The position numbers and the translations under genes were made by a program. Under the pieces are notes generated by a model, which saw only the letters and a program-made list of their open reading frames with translations, was not told where the DNA came from and ran no database searches. From Auanema rhodensis (lineage: Eukaryota > Nematoda > Chromadorea > Rhabditida > Rhabditidae), in assembly GCA_964057225.1 (NCBI GenBank), contig OZ059896.1:21200501-21264500 (forward strand): 64,000 nt of DNA, written 5' to 3'. Below, one piece after another: positions 11,935 to 27,700 of the stretch (within the stretch, counting starts at the first letter, position 1; every line of letters begins with the position of its first letter).

Positions 11935-14391
11935 ATACTACATTGAGAAACGCTCAATACAAAAATTAGTTATGATCGTTTGAAAAATGATGCATTAGTG
12001 TATGTTGAGTTTCCATGTACACTCAACATTGCTTCCAAAAACATTTTGACAAAAATTTTTTCGAAAAATTTCAAAATAATTTAGCAAAAAGTAGATGTTT
12101 TTAGATTCCGTTTTTCAAGGCAAAGACGATGGACAATGTTATTCAACGAAAAAATTAATTCTTCAGGGTGAAAATCGAGGATATAAGTGTGAACTTATAT
12201 CAGTTGATATCTCGGTGCATTTTTAAGCTAGCGCAAATCTGATAACACAGATCGACGCAGCTTAAAAATCCGCATCGAATGCACTATACTACATTGAGAA
12301 ACGCTTGATACATAAATTAGTTATGATCGTTTAAAAAATGATGCATTAGTGTATGTTGAGTTTCCATGTACACTCAACATTGCTTCCAAAAACATTTTGA
12401 CAAAAATTTTTTCGAAAAATTTCAAAATAATTTAGCAAAAAGTAGATGTTTTTAGATTCCATTTTTCAAGGCAAAGACGATGGACAATGTTATTCAACGA
12501 AAAAATTAATTCTTCAGGGTGAAAATCGAGGATATAAGTGTGAACTTATATCAGTTGATATCTCGGTGCATTTTTAAGCTAGCGCAAATCTGATAACACA
12601 GATCGACGCAGCTTAAAAATCCGCATCGAATGCACTATACTACATTGAGAAACGCTTAATACAAAAATTAGTTATGATCGTTTGAAAAATGATGCATTAG
12701 TGTATGTTGAGTTTCCATGTACACTCAACATTGCTTCCAAAAACATTTTGACAAAAATTTTTTCGAAAAATTTCAAAATAATTTAGCAAAAAGTAGATGT
12801 TTTTAGATTCCATTTTTCAAGGCAAAGACGATGGACAATGTTATTCAACGAAAAAATTAATTCTTCAGGGTGAAAATCGAGGATATAAGTGTGAACTTAT
12901 ATCAGTTGATATCTCGGTGCATTTTTAAGCTAGCGCAAATCTGATAACACAGATCGACGCAGCTTAAAAATCCGGATCGAATGCACTATACTACATTGAG
13001 AAACGCTCAATACAAAAATTAGTTATGATCGTTTGAAAAATGATGCATTAGTGTATGTTGAGTTTCCATGTACACTCAACATTGCTTCCAAAAACATTTT
13101 GACAAAAATTTTTTCGAAAAATTTCAAAATAATTTAGCAAAAAGTAGATGTTTTTAGATTCCATTTTTCAAGGCAAAGACGATGGACAATGTTATTCAAC
13201 GAAAAAATTAATTCTTCAGGGTGAAAATCGAGGATATAAGTGTGAACTTATATCAGTTGATATCTCGGTGCATTTTTAAGCTAGCGCAAATCTGATAACA
13301 CAGATCGACGCAGCTTAAAAATCCGCATCGAATGCACTATACTACATTGAGAAACGCTTAATACAAAAATTAGTTATGATCGTTTGAAAAATGATGCATT
13401 AGTGTATGTTGAGTTTCCATGTACACTCAACATTGCTTCCAAAAACATTTTGACAAAAATTTTTTCGAAAAATTTCAAAATAATTTAGCAAAAAGTAGAT
13501 GTTTTTAGATTCCATTTTTCAAGGCAAAGACGATGGACAATGTTATTCAACGAAAAAATTAATTCTTCAGGGTGAAAATCGAGGATATAAGTGTGAACTT
13601 ATATCAGTTGATATCTCGGTGCATTTTTAAGCTAGCGCAAATCTGATAACACAGATCGACGCAGCTTAAAAATCCGGATCGAATGCACTATACTACATTG
13701 AGAAACGCTTAATACAAAAATTAGTTATGATCGTTTGAAAAATGATGCATTAGTGTATGTTGAGTTTCCATGTACACTCAACATTGCTTCCAAAAACATT
13801 TTGACAAAAATTTTTTCGAAAAATTTCAAAATAATTTAGCAAAAAGTAGTTGTTTTTAGATTCCGTTTTTCAAGGCAAAGACGATGGACAATGTTATTCA
13901 ACGAAAAAATTAATTCTTCAGGGTGAAAATCGAGGATATAAGTGTGAACTTATATCAGTTGATATCTCGGTGCATTTTTAAGCTAGCGCAAATCTGATAA
14001 CACAGATCGACGCAGCTTAAAAATCCGCATCGAATGCACTATACTACATTGAGAAACGCTTGATACATAAATTAGTTATGATCGTTTAAAAAATGATGCA
14101 TTAGTGTATGTTGAGTTTCCATGTACACTCAACATTGCTTCCAAAAACATTTTGACAAAAATTTTTTCGAAAAATTTCAAAATAATTTAGCAAAAAGTAG
14201 ATGTTTTTAGATTCCATTTTTCAAGGCAAAGACGATGGACAATGTTATTCAACGAAAAAATTAATTCTTCAGGGTGAAAATCGAGGATATAAGTGTGAAC
14301 TTATATCAGTTGATATCTCGGTGCATTTTTAAGCTAGCGCAAATCTGATAACACAGATCGACGCAGCTTAAAAATCCGCATCGAATGCACT
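11935..14391. repeat. Partial 5-mer higher-order repeat, 1,755-bp spacing
   Basis: A G176 monomer followed by a monomer with A28 to T and CGTTTAAAA occurs at 11935/12286 and again at 13690/14041, exactly five monomers later. The three monomers between are generic TTA or TCA types with A176. The second G176 copy has a private GTAGTTGT at about 13849. Confidence 0.75.
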
Positions 14392-16848
14392 ATACTACAT
14401 TGAGAAACGCTCAATACAAAAATTAGTTATGATTGTTTGAAAAATGATGCATTAGTGTATGTTGAGTTTCCATGTACACTCAACATTGCTTCCAAAAACA
14501 TTTTGACAAAAATTTTTTCGAAAAATTTCAAAATAATTTAGCAAAAAGTAGATGTTTTTAGATTCCATTTTTCAAGGCAAAGACGATGGACAATGTTATT
14601 CAACGAAAAAATTAATTCTTCAGGGTGAAAATCGAGGATATAAGTGTGAACTTATATCAGTTGATATCTCGGTGCATTTTTAAGCTAGCGCAAATCTGAT
14701 AACACAGATCGACGCAGCTTAAAAATCCGGATCGAATGCACTATACTACATTGAGAAACGCTCAATACAAAAATTAGTTATGATCGTTTGAAAAATGATG
14801 CATTAGTGTATGTTGAGTTTCCATGTACACTCAACATTGCTTCCAAAAACATTTTGACAAAAATTTTTTCGAAAAATTTCAAAATAATTTAGCGAAAAGT
14901 AGATGTTTTTAGATTCCATTTCTCAAGGCAAAGACGATGGACAATGTTATTCAACGAAAAAATTAATTCTTCAGGGTGAAAATCAAGGATATAAGTGTGA
15001 ACTTATATCAGTTGATATCTCGGTGCATTTTTAAGCTAGCGCAAATCTGATAACACAGATCGACGCAGCTTAAAAATCCGCATCGAATGCACTATACTAC
15101 ATTGAGAAACGCTTAATACAAAAATTAGTTATGATCGTTTGAAAAATGATGCATTAGTGTATGTTGAGTTTCCATGTACACTCAACATTGCTTCCAAAAA
15201 CATTTTGACAAAAATTTTTTCGAAAAATTTCAAAATAATTTAGCGAAAAGTAGATGTTTTTAGATTCCATTTCTCAAGGCAAAGACGATGGACAATGTTA
15301 TTCAACGAAAAAATTAATTCTTCAGGGTGAAAATCGAGGATATAAGTGTGAAGTTATATCAGTTGATATCTCGGTGCATTTTTAAGCTAGCGCAAATCTG
15401 ATAACACAGATCGACGCAGCTTAAAAATCCGCATCGAATGCACTATACTACATTGAGAAACGCTCAATACAAAAATTAGTTATGATTGTTTGAAAAATGA
15501 TGCATTAGTGTATGTTGAGTTTCCATGTACACTCAACATTGCTTCCAAAAACATTTTGACAAAAATTTTTTCGAAAAATTTCAAAATAATTTAGCAAAAA
15601 GTAGATGTTTTTAGATTCCTTTTTTCAAGGCAAAGACGATGGACAATGTTATTCAACGAAAAAATTAATTCTTCAGGGTGAAAATCGAGGATATAAGTGT
15701 GAACTTATATCAGTTGATATCTCGGTGCATTTTTAAGCTAGCGCAAATCTGATAACACAGATCGACGCAGCTTAAAAATCCGGATCGAATGCACTATACT
15801 ACATTGAGAAACGCTCAATACAAAAATTAGTTATGATCGTTTGAAAAATGATGCATTAGTGTATGTTGAGTTTCCATGTACACTCAACATTGCTTCCAAA
15901 AACATTTTGACAAAAATTTTTTCGAAAAATTTCAAAATAATTTAGCGAAAAGTAGATGTTTTTAGATTCCATTTCTCAAGGCAAAGACGATGGACAATGT
16001 TATTCAACGAAAAAATTAATTCTTCAGGGTGAAAATCAAGGATATAAGTGTGAACTTATATCAGTTGATATCTCGGTGCATTTTTAAGCTAGCGCAAATC
16101 TGATAACACAGATCGACGCAGCTTAAAAATCCGCATCGAATGCACTATACTACATTGAGAAACGCTTAATACAAAAATTAGTTATGATCGTTTGAAAAAT
16201 GATGCATTAGTGTATGTTGAGTTTCCATGTACACTCAACATTGCTTCCAAAAACATTTTGACAAAAATTTTTTCGAAAAATTTCAAAATAATTTAGCGAA
16301 AAGTAGATGTTTTTAGATTCCATTTCTCAAGGCAAAGACGATGGACAATGTTATTCAACGAAAAAATTAATTCTTCAGGGTGAAAATCGAGGATATAAGT
16401 GTGAAGTTATATCAGTTGATATCTCGGTGCATTTTTAAGCTAGCGCAAATCTGATAACACAGATCGACGCAGCTTAAAAATCCGCATCGAATGCACTATA
16501 CTACATTGAGAAACGCTCAATACAAAAATTAGTTATGATTGTTTGAAAAATGATGCATTAGTGTATGTTGAGTTTCCATGTACACTCAACATTGCTTCCA
16601 AAAACATTTTGACAAAATTTTTTTCGAAAAATTTCAAAATAATTTAGCAAAAAGTAGATGTTTTTAGATTCCTTTTTTCAAGGCAAAGACGATGGACAAT
16701 GTTATTCAACGAAAAAATTAATTCTTCAGGGTGAAAATCGAGGATATAAGTGTGAACTTATATCAGTTGATATCTCGGTGCATTTTTAAGCTAGCGCAAA
16801 TCTGATAACACAGATCGACGCAGCTTAAAAATCCGCATCGAATGCACT
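14392..16848. repeat. Trimeric higher-order repeat, 1,053-bp unit
   Basis: The order is a TCA/T43 monomer, then one with G152, C180 and AATCAAGG, then one with G152, C180 and GAAGTT. It occurs at 14392-15444 and 15445-16497. A third unit starts at 16498. The first monomer of unit 1 has A176, whereas units 2 and 3 have T176. Confidence 0.85.
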
Positions 16849-19656
16849 ATACTACATTGAGAAACACTTGATACAAAAATTAGTTATGATCGTTTGAAAA
16901 ATGATGCATTAGTGTATGTTGAGTTTCCATGTACACTCAACATTGCTTCCAAAAACATTTTGACAAAAATTTTTTCGAAAAATTTCAAAATAATTTAGCA
17001 AAAAGTAGATGTTTTTAGATTCCATTTCTCAAGGCAAAGACGATGGACAATGTTATTCAACGAAAAAATTAATTCTTCAGGGTGAAAATCGAGGATATAA
17101 GTGTGAACTTATATCAGTTGATATCTCGGTGCATTTTTAAGCTAGCGCAAATCTGATAACACAGATCGACGCAGCTTAAAAATCCGGATCGAATGCACTG
17201 TACTACATTGAGAAACGCTTGATACAAAAATTAGTTATGATCGTTTGAAAAATGATGCATTAGTGTATGTTGAGTTTCCATGTACACTCAACATTGCTTC
17301 CAAAAACATTTTGACAAAAATTTTTTCGAAAAATTTCAAAATAATTTAGCAAAAAGTAGATGTTTTTAGATTCCTTTTTTCAAGGCAAAGACGATAGACA
17401 ATGTTATTCAACGAAAAAATTGATTCTTCAGGGTGAAAATCGAGGATATAAGTGTGAACTTATATCAGTTGATATCTCGGAGCATTTTTAAGCTAGCGCA
17501 AATCTGATAACACAGATTGACGCAGCTTAAAAATCCGGATCGAATGCACTGTACTACATTGAGAAACGCTTGATACAAAAATTAGTTATGATCGTTTGAA
17601 AAATGATGCATTAGTGTATGTTGAGTTTCCATGTACACTCAACATTGCTTCCAAAAACATTTTGACAAAAATTTTTTCGAAAAATTTCAAAATAATTTAG
17701 CAAAAAGTAGATGTTTTTAGATTCCTTTTTTCAAGGCAAAGACGATAGACAATGTTATTCAACGAAAAAATTGATTCTTCAGGGTGAAAATCGAGGATAT
17801 AAGTGTGAACTTATATCAGTTGATATCTCGGAGCATTTTTAAGCTAGCGCAAATCTGATAACACAGATTGACGCAGCTTAAAAATCCGCATCGAATGCAC
17901 TATACTACATTGAGAAACGCTTGATACAAAAATTAGTTATGATCGTTTGAAAAATGATGCATTAGTGTATGTTGAGTTTCCATGTACACTCAACATTGCT
18001 TCCAAAAACATTTTGACAAAAATTTTTTCGAAAAATTTCAAAATAATTTAGCGAAAAGTAGATGTTTTTAGATTCCATTTCTCAAGGCAAAGACGATGGA
18101 CAATGTTATTCAACGAAAAAATTAATTCTTCAGGGTGAAAATCGAGGATATAAGTGTGAAGTTATATCAGTTGATATCTCGGTGCATTTTTAAGCTAGCG
18201 CAAATCTGATAACACAGATCGACGCAGCTTAAAAATCCGCATCGAATGCACTATACTACATTGAGAAACGCTCAATACAAAAATTAGTTATGATTGTTTG
18301 AAAAATGATGCATTAGTGTATGTTGAGTTTCCATGTACACTCAACATTGCTTCCAAAAACATTTTGACAAAATTTTTTTCGAAAAATTTCAAAATAATTT
18401 AGCAAAAAGTAGATGTTTTTAGATTCCTTTTTTCAAGGCAAAGACGATGGACAATGTTATTCAACGAAAAAATTAATTCTTCAGGGTGAAAATCGAGGAT
18501 ATAAGTGTGAACTTATATCAGTTGATATCTCGGTGCATTTTTAAGCTAGCGCAAATCTGATAACACAGATCGACGCAGCTTAAAAATCCGCATCGAATGC
18601 ACTATACTACATTGAGAAACACTTGATACAAAAATTAGTTATGATCGTTTGAAAAATGATGCATTAGTGTATGTTGAGTTTCCATGTACACTCAACATTG
18701 CTTCCAAAAACATTTTGACAAAAATTTTTTCGAAAAATTTCAAAATAATTTAGCAAAAAGTAGATGTTTTTAGATTCCATTTCTCAAGGCAAAGACGATG
18801 GACAATGTTATTCAACGAAAAAATTAATTCTTCAGGGTGAAAATCGAGGATATAAGTGTGAACTTATATCAGTTGATATCTCGGTGCATTTTTAAGCTAG
18901 CGCAAATCTGATAACACAGATCGACGCAGCTTAAAAATCCGGATCGAATGCACTGTACTACATTGAGAAACGCTTGATACAAAAATTAGTTATGATCGTT
19001 TGAAAAATGATGCATTAGTGTATGTTGAGTTTCCATGTACACTCAACATTGCTTCCAAAAACATTTTGACAAAAATTTTTTCGAAAAATTTCAAAATAAT
19101 TTAGCAAAAAGTAGATGTTTTTAGATTCCTTTTTTCAAGGCAAAGACGATAGACAATGTTATTCAACGAAAAAATTGATTCTTCAGGGTGAAAATCGAGG
19201 ATATAAGTGTGAACTTATATCAGTTGATATCTCGGAGCATTTTTAAGCTAGCGCAAATCTGATAACACAGATTGACGCAGCTTAAAAATCCGCATCGAAT
19301 GCACTATACTACATTGAGAAACGCTTGATACAAAAATTAGTTATGATCGTTTGAAAAATGATGCATTAGTGTATGTTGAGTTTCCATGTACACTCAATAT
19401 TGCTTCCAAAAACATTTTGACAAAAATTTTTTCGAAAAATTTCAAAATAATTTAGCAAAAAGTAGATGTTTTTAGATTCCATTTTTCAAGGCAAAGACGA
19501 TGGACAATGTTATTCAACGAAAAAATTAATTCTTCAGGATGAAAATCGAGGATATAAGTGTGAACTTATATCAGTTGATATCTCGGTGCATTTTTAAGCT
19601 AGCGCAAATCTGATAACACAGATCGACGCAGCTTAAAAATCCGCATCGAATGCACT
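16147..19656. repeat. 5-mer higher-order repeat, 1,755-bp unit, two copies
   Basis: Copies starting 16147, 16498, 16849 and 17200 match those starting 17902, 18253, 18604 and 18955 by shared rare markers. These are G152 with GAAGTT; A121 to T; A18 with G339 followed by a CTGTACTAC joint; and T176/A197 with AATTGATTC. The last type is itself doubled at 17200 and 17551. The block overlaps the preceding trimer because the copy at 16147 belongs to both, so one period grew out of the other. Confidence 0.85.
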
Positions 19657-21762
19657 ATACTACATTGAGAAACGCTTAATACAAAAATTAGTTATGATCG
19701 TTTGAAAAATGATGCATTAGTGTATGTTGAGTTTCCATGTACAATCAACATTGCTTCCAAAAACATTTTGACAAAAATTTTTTCGAAAAATTTCAGAATA
19801 ATTTAGCAAAAAGTAGATGTTTTTAGATTCCATTTTTCAAGGCAAAGACGATGGACAATGTTATTCAACGAAAAAATTAATTCTTCAGGGTGAAAATCGA
19901 GGATATAAGTGTGAACTTATATCAGTTGATATCTCGGTGCATTTTTAAGCTAGCGCAAATCTGATAACACAGATCGACGCAGCTTAAAAATCCGCATCGA
20001 ATGCACTATACTACATTGAGAAACGCTCAATACAAAAATTAGTTATGATTGTTTGAAAAATGATGCATTAGTGTATGTTGAGTTTCCATGTACACTCAAC
20101 ATTGCTTCCAAAAACATTTTGACAAAAATTTTTTCGAAAAATTTCAAATTAATTTAGCAAAAAGTAGATGTTTTTAGATTCCATTTTTCAAGGCAAAGAC
20201 GATGGACAATGTTATTCAACGAAAAAATTAATTCTTCAGGATGAAAATCGAGGATATAAGTGTGAACTTATATCAGTTGATATCTCGGTGCATTTTTAAG
20301 CTAGCGCAAATCTGATAACACAGATCGACGCAGCTTAAAAATCCGCATCGAATGCACTATACTACATTGAGAAACGCTTAATACAAAAATTAGTTATGAT
20401 CGTTTGAAAAATGATGCATTAGTGTATGTTGAGTTTCCATGTACAATCAACATTGCTTCCAAAAACATTTTGACAAAAATTTTTTCGAAAAATTTCAGAA
20501 TAATTTAGCAAAAAGTAGATGTTTTTAGATTCCATTTTTCAAGGCAAAGACGATGGACAATGTTATTCAACGAAAAAATTAATTCTTCAGGGTGAAAATC
20601 GAGGATATAAGTGTGAACTTATATCAGTTGATATCTCGGTGCATTTTTAAGCTAGCGCAAATCTGATAACACAGATCGACGCAGCTTAAAAATCCGCATC
20701 GAATGCACTATACTACATTGAGAAACGCTCAATACAAAAATTAGTTATGATTGTTTGAAAAATGATGCATTAGTGTATGTTGAGTTTCCATGTACACTCA
20801 ACATTGCTTCCAAAAACATTTTGACAAAAATTTTTTCGAAAAATTTCAAAATAATTTAGCAAAAAGTAGATGTTTTTAGATTCCATTTTTCAAGGCAAAG
20901 ACGATGGACAATGTTATTCAACGAAAAAATTAATTCTTCAGGATGAAAATCGAGGATATAAGTGTGAACTTATATCAGTTGATATCTCGGTGCATTTTTA
21001 AGCTAGCGCAAATCTGATAACACAGATCGACGCAGCTTAAAAATCCGCATCGAATGCACTATACTACATTGAGAAACGCTTAATACAAAAATTAGTTATG
21101 ATCGTTTGAAAAATGATGCATTAGTGTATGTTGAGTTTCCATGTACAATCAACATTGCTTCCAAAAACATTTTGACAAAAATTTTTTCGAAAAATTTCAG
21201 AATAATTTAGCAAAAAGTAGATGTTTTTAGATTCCATTTTTCAAGGCAAAGACGATGGACAATGTTATTCAACGAAAAAATTAATTCTTCAGGGTGAAAA
21301 TCGAGGATATAAGTGTGAACTTATATCAGTTGATATCTCGGTGCATTTTTAAGCTAGCGCAAATCTGATAAAACAGATCGACGCAGCTTAAAAATCCGCA
21401 TCGAATGCACTATACTACATTGAGAAACGCTCAATACAAAAATTAGTTATGATTGTTTGAAAAATGATGCATTAGTGTATGTTGAGTTTCCATGTACACT
21501 CAACATTGCTTCCAAAAACATTTTGACAAAAATTTTTTCGAAAAATTTCAAAATAATTTAGCAAAAAGTAGATGTTTTTAGATTCCTTTTTTCAAGGCAA
21601 AGACGATGGACAATGTTATTCAACGAAAAAATTAATTCTTCAGGGTGAAAATCGAGGATATAAGTGTGAACTTATATCAGTTGATATCTCGGTGCATTTT
21701 TAAGCTAGCGCAAATCTGATAACACAGATCGACGCAGCTTAAAAATCCGCATCGAATGCACT
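19657..21762. repeat. Dimeric higher-order repeat, three 702-bp units
   Basis: A TTA monomer with C88 to A and G140 (starts 19657, 20359, 21061) alternates with a TCA/T43 monomer (20008, 20710, 21412). The first two of the TCA monomers carry A234. The third TTA copy adds C312 to A. The third partner has T176 and GG at 233-234 instead, so the block ends in a monomer joined to a different lineage. Confidence 0.85.
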
Positions 21763-24700
21763 ATACTACATTGAGAAACACTTAATACAAAAATTAGTTA
21801 TGATCGTTTGAAAAATGATGCATTAGTGTATGTTGAGTTTCCATGTACACTCAACATTGCTTCCAAAAACATTTTGACAAAAATTTTTTCGAAAAATTTC
21901 AAAATAATTTAGCAAAAAGTAGATGTTTTTAGATTCCATTTCTCAAGGCAAAGACGATGGACAATGTTATTCAACGAAAAAATTAATTCTTCAGGGTGAA
22001 AATCGAGGATATAAGTGTGAACTTATATCAGTTGATATCTCGGTGCAATTTTAAGCTAGCGCAAATCTGATAACACAGATCGACGCAGCTCAAAAATCCG
22101 CATCGAATGCACTATACTACAGTGAGAAACGCTTGATACAAAAATTAGTTATGATCGTTTGAAAAATGATGCATTAGTGTATGTTGAGTTTCCATGTACA
22201 CTCAACATTGCTTCCAAAAACATTTTGACAAAAATTTTTTCGAAAAATTTCAAAATAATTTAGCAAAAAGTAGATGTTTTTAGATTCCATTTTTCAAGGC
22301 AAAGACGATGGACAATGTTATTCAACGAAAAAATTAATTCTTCAGGGTGAAAATCGAGGATATAAGTGTGAACTTATATCAGTTGATATCTCGGAGCATT
22401 TTTAAGCTAGCGCAAATCTGATAACACAGATCGACGCAGCTTAAAAATCCGCATCGAATGCACTATACTACATTGAGAAACGCTTGATACAAAAATTAGT
22501 TATGATCGTTTGAAAAATGATGCATTAGTGTATGTTGAGTTTCCATGTACACTCAACATTGCTTCCAAAAACATTTTGACAAAAATTTTTTCGAAAAATT
22601 TCAAAATAATTTAGCAAAAAGTAGATGTTTTTAGATTCCTTTTTTCAAGGCAAAGACGATAGACAATGTTATTCAACGAAAAAATTAATTCTTCAGGGTG
22701 AAAATCGAGGATATAAGTGTGAACTTATATCAGTTGATATCTCGGAGCATTTTTAAGCTAGCGCAAATCTGATAACACAGATTGACGCAGCTTAAAAATC
22801 CGCATCGAATGCACTATACTACATTGAGAAACGCTTGATACAAAAATTAGTTATGATCGTTTGAAAAATGATGCATTAGTGTATGTTGAGTTTCCATGTA
22901 CACTCAATATTGCTTCCAAAAACATTTTGACAAAAATTTTTTCGAAAAATTTCAAGATAATTTAGCAAAAAGTAGATGTTTTTAGATTCCATTTTTCAAG
23001 GCAAAGACGATGGACAATGTTATTCAACGAAAAAATTAATTCTTCAGGGTGAAAATCGAGGATATAAGTGTGAACTTATATCAGTTGATATCTCGGTGCA
23101 TTTTTAAGCTAGCGCAAATCTGATAACACAGATCGACGCAGCTTAAAAATCCGGATCGAATGCACTATACTACATTGAGAAACGCTCAATACAAAAATTA
23201 GTTATGATCGTTTGAAAAATGATGCATTAGTGTATGTTGAGTTTCCATGTACACTCAACATTGCTTCCAAAAACATTTTGACAAAAATTTTTTCGAAAAA
23301 TTTCAAAATAATTTAGCAAAAAGTAGATGTTTTTAGATTCCGTTTTTCAAGGCAAAGACGATGGACAATGTTATTCAACGAAAAAATTAATTCTTCAGGG
23401 TGAAAATCGAGGATATAAGTGTGAACTTATATCAGTTGATATCTCGGTGCATTTTTAAGCTAGCGCAAATCTGATAACACAGATCGACGCAGCTTAAAAA
23501 TCCGGATCGAATGCACTATACTACATTGAGAAACGCTCAATACAAAAATTAGTTATGATCGTTTGAAAAATGATGCATTAGTGTATGTTGAGTTTCCATG
23601 TACACTCAACATTGCTTCCAAAAACATTTTGACAAAAATTTTTTCGAAAAATTTCAAAATAATTTAGCAAAAAGTAGATGTTTTTAGATTCCGTTTTTCA
23701 AGGCAAAGACGATGGACAATGTTATTCAACGAAAAAATTAATTCTTCAGGGTGAAAATCGAGGATATAAGTGTGAACTTATATCAGTTGATATCTCGGTG
23801 CATTTTTAAGCTAGCGCAAATCTGATAACACAGATCGACGCAGCTTAAAAATCCGCATCGAATGCACTATACTACATTGAGAAACGCTTAATACAAAATT
23901 TAGTTATGATCGTTTGAAAAATGATGCATTAGTGTATGTTGAGTTTCCATGTACACTCAACATTGCTTCCAAAAACATTTTGACAAAAATTTTTTCGAAA
24001 AATTTCAAAATAATTTAGCAAAAAGTAGATGTTTTTAGATTCCTTTTTTCAAGGCAAAGACGATAGACAATGTTATTCAACGAAAAAATTAATTCTTCAG
24101 GGTGAAAATCGAGGATATAAGTGTGAACTTATATCAGTTGATATCTCGGAGCATTTTTAAGCTAGCGCAAATCTGATAACACAGATTGACGCAGCTTAAA
24201 AATCCGCATCGAATGCACTATACTACATTGAGAAACGCTTGATACAAAAATTAGTTATGATCGTTTGAAAAATGATGCATTAGTGTATGTTGAGTTTCCA
24301 TGTACACTCAATATTGCTTCCAAAAACATTTTGACAAAAATTTTTTCGAAAAATTTCAAAATAATTTAGCAAAAAGTAGATGTTTTTAGATTCCATTTTT
24401 CAAGGCAAAGACGATGGACAATGTTATTCAACGAAAAAATTAATTCTTCAGGGTGAAAATCGAGGATATAAGTGTGAACTTATATCAGTTGATATCTCGG
24501 TGCATTTTTAAGCTAGCGCAAATCTGATAACACAGATCGACGCAGCTTAAAAATCCGGATCGAATGCACTATACTACATTGAGAAACGCTCAATACAAAA
24601 ATTAGTTATGATCGTTTGAAAAATGATGCATTAGTGTATGTTGAGTTTCCATGTACACTCAACATTGCTTCCAAAAACATTTTGACAAAAATTTTTTCGA

Positions 24701-27700
24701 AAAATTTCAAAATAATTTAGCAAAAAGTAGATGTTTTTAGATTCCGTTTTTCAAGGCAAAGACGATGGACAATGTTATTCAACGAAAAAATTAATTCTTC
24801 AGGGTGAAAATCGAGGATATAAGTGTGAACTTATATCAGTTGATATCTCGGTGCATTTTTAAGCTAGCGCAAATCTGATAACACAGATCGACGCAGCTTA
24901 AAAATCCGCATCGAATGCACTATACTACATTGAGAAACGTTTGATACAAAAATTAGTTATGATCGTTTGAAAAATGATGCATTAGTGTATGTTGAGTTTC
25001 CATGTACACTCAACATTGCTTCCAAAAACATTTTGACAAAAATTTTTTCGAAAAATTTCAAAATAATTTAGCAAAAAGTAGATGTTTTTAGATTCCTTTT
25101 TTCAAGGCAAAGACGATAGACAATGTTATTCAACGAAAAAATTAATTCTTCAGGGTGAAAATCGAGGATATAAGTGTGAACTTATATCAGTTGATATCTC
25201 GGAGCATTTTTAAGCTAGCGCAAATCTGATAACACAGATTGACGCAGCTTAAAAATCCGCATCGAATGCACTATACTACATTGAGAAACGCTTGATACAA
25301 CAATTAGTTATGATCGTTTGAAAAATGATGCATTAGTGTATGTTGAGTTTCCATGTACACTCAATATTGCTTCCAAAAACATTTTGACAAAAATTTTTTC
25401 GAAAAATTTCAAAATAATTTAGCAAAAAGTAGATGTTTTTAGATTCCATTTTTCAAGGCAAAGACGATGGACAATGTTATTCAACGAAAAAATTAATTCT
25501 TCAGGGTGAAAATCGAGGATATAAGTGTGAACTTATATCAGTTGATATCTCGGTGCATTTTTAAGCTAGCGCAAATCTGATAACACAGATCGACGCAGCT
25601 TAAAAATCCGCATCGAATGCACTATACTACATTGAGAAACGCTCAATACAAAAATTAGTTATGATTGTTTGAAAAATGATGCATTAGTGTATGTTGAGTT
25701 TCCATGTACACTCAACATTGCTTCCAAAAACATTTTGACAAAAATTTTTTCGAAAAATTTCAAAATAATTTAGCAAAAAGTAGATGTTTTTAGATTCCAT
25801 TTTTCAAGGCAAAGACGATGGACAATGTTATTCAACGAAAAAATTAATTCTTCAGGATGAAAATCGAGGATATAAGTGTGAACTTATATCAGTTGATATC
25901 TCGGTGCATTTTTAAGCTAGCGCAAATCTGATAACACAGATCGACGCAGCTTAAAAATCCGCATCGAATGCACTATACTACATTGAGAAACACTTAATAC
26001 AAAAATTAGTTATGATCGTTTGAAAAATGATGCATTAGTGTATGTTGAGTTTCCATGTACACTCAACATTGCTTCCAAAAACATTTTGACAAAAATTTTT
26101 TCGAAAAATTTCAAAATAATTTAGCAAAAAGTAGATGTTTTTAGATTCCATTTCTCAAGGCAAAGACGATGGACAATGTTATTCAACGAAAAAATTAATT
26201 CTTCAGGGTGAAAATCGAGGATATAAGTGTGAACTTATATCAGTTGATATCTCGGTGCAATTTTAAGCTAGCGCAAATCTGATAACACAGATCGACGCAG
26301 CTCAAAAATCCGCATCGAATGCACTATACTACAGTGAGAAACGCTTGATACAAAAATTAGTTATGATCGTTTGAAAAATGATGCATTAGTGTATGTTGAG
26401 TTTCCATGTACACTCAACATTGCTTCCAAAAACATTTTGACAAAAATTTTTTCGAAAAATTTCAAAATAATTTAGCAAAAAGTAGATGTTTTTAGATTCC
26501 ATTTTTCAAGGCAAAGACGATGGACAATGTTATTCAACGAAAAAATTAATTCTTCAGGGTGAAAATCGAGGATATAAGTGTGAACTTATATCAGTTGATA
26601 TCTCGGAGCATTTTTAAGCTAGCGCAAATCTGATAACACAGATCGACGCAGCTTAAAAATCCGCATCGAATGCACTATACTACATTGAGAAACGCTTGAT
26701 ACAAAAATTAGTTATGATCGTTTGAAAAATGATGCATTAGTGTATGTTGAGTTTCCATGTACACTCAACATTGCTTCCAAAAACATTTTGACAAAAATTT
26801 TTTCGAAAAATTTCAAAATAATTTAGCAAAAAGTAGATGTTTTTAGATTCCTTTTTTCAAGGCAAAGACGATAGACAATGTTATTCAACGAAAAAATTAA
26901 TTCTTCAGGGTGAAAATCGAGGATATAAGTGTGAACTTATATCAGTTGATATCTCGGAGCATTTTTAAGCTAGCGCAAATCTGATAACACAGATTGACGC
27001 AGCTTAAAAATCCGCATCGAATGCACTATACTACATTGAGAAACGCTTGATACAAAAATTAGTTATGATCGTTTGAAAAATGATGCATTAGTGTATGTTG
27101 AGTTTCCATGTACACTCAATATTGCTTCCAAAAACATTTTGACAAAAATTTTTTCGAAAAATTTCAAAATAATTTAGCAAAAAGTAGATGTTTTTAGATT
27201 CCATTTTTCAAGGCAAAGACGATGGACAATGTTATTCAACGAAAAAATTAATTCTTCAGGGTGAAAATCGAGGATATAAGTGTGAACTTATATCAGTTGA
27301 TATCTCGGTGCATTTTTAAGCTAGCGCAAATCTGATAACACAGATCGACGCAGCTTAAAAATCCGGATCGAATGCACTATACTACATTGAGAAACGCTCA
27401 ATACAAAAATTAGTTATGATCGTTTGAAAAATGATGCATTAGTGTATGTTGAGTTTCCATGTACACTCAACATTGCTTCCAAAAACATTTTGACAAAAAT
27501 TTTTTCGAAAAATTTCAAAATAATTTAGCAAAAAGTAGATGTTTTTAGATTCCGTTTTTCAAGGCAAAGACGATGGACAATGTTATTCAACGAAAAAATT
27601 AATTCTTCAGGGTGAAAATCGAGGATATAAGTGTGAACTTATATCAGTTGATATCTCGGTGCATTTTTAAGCTAGCGCAAATCTGATAACACAGATCGAC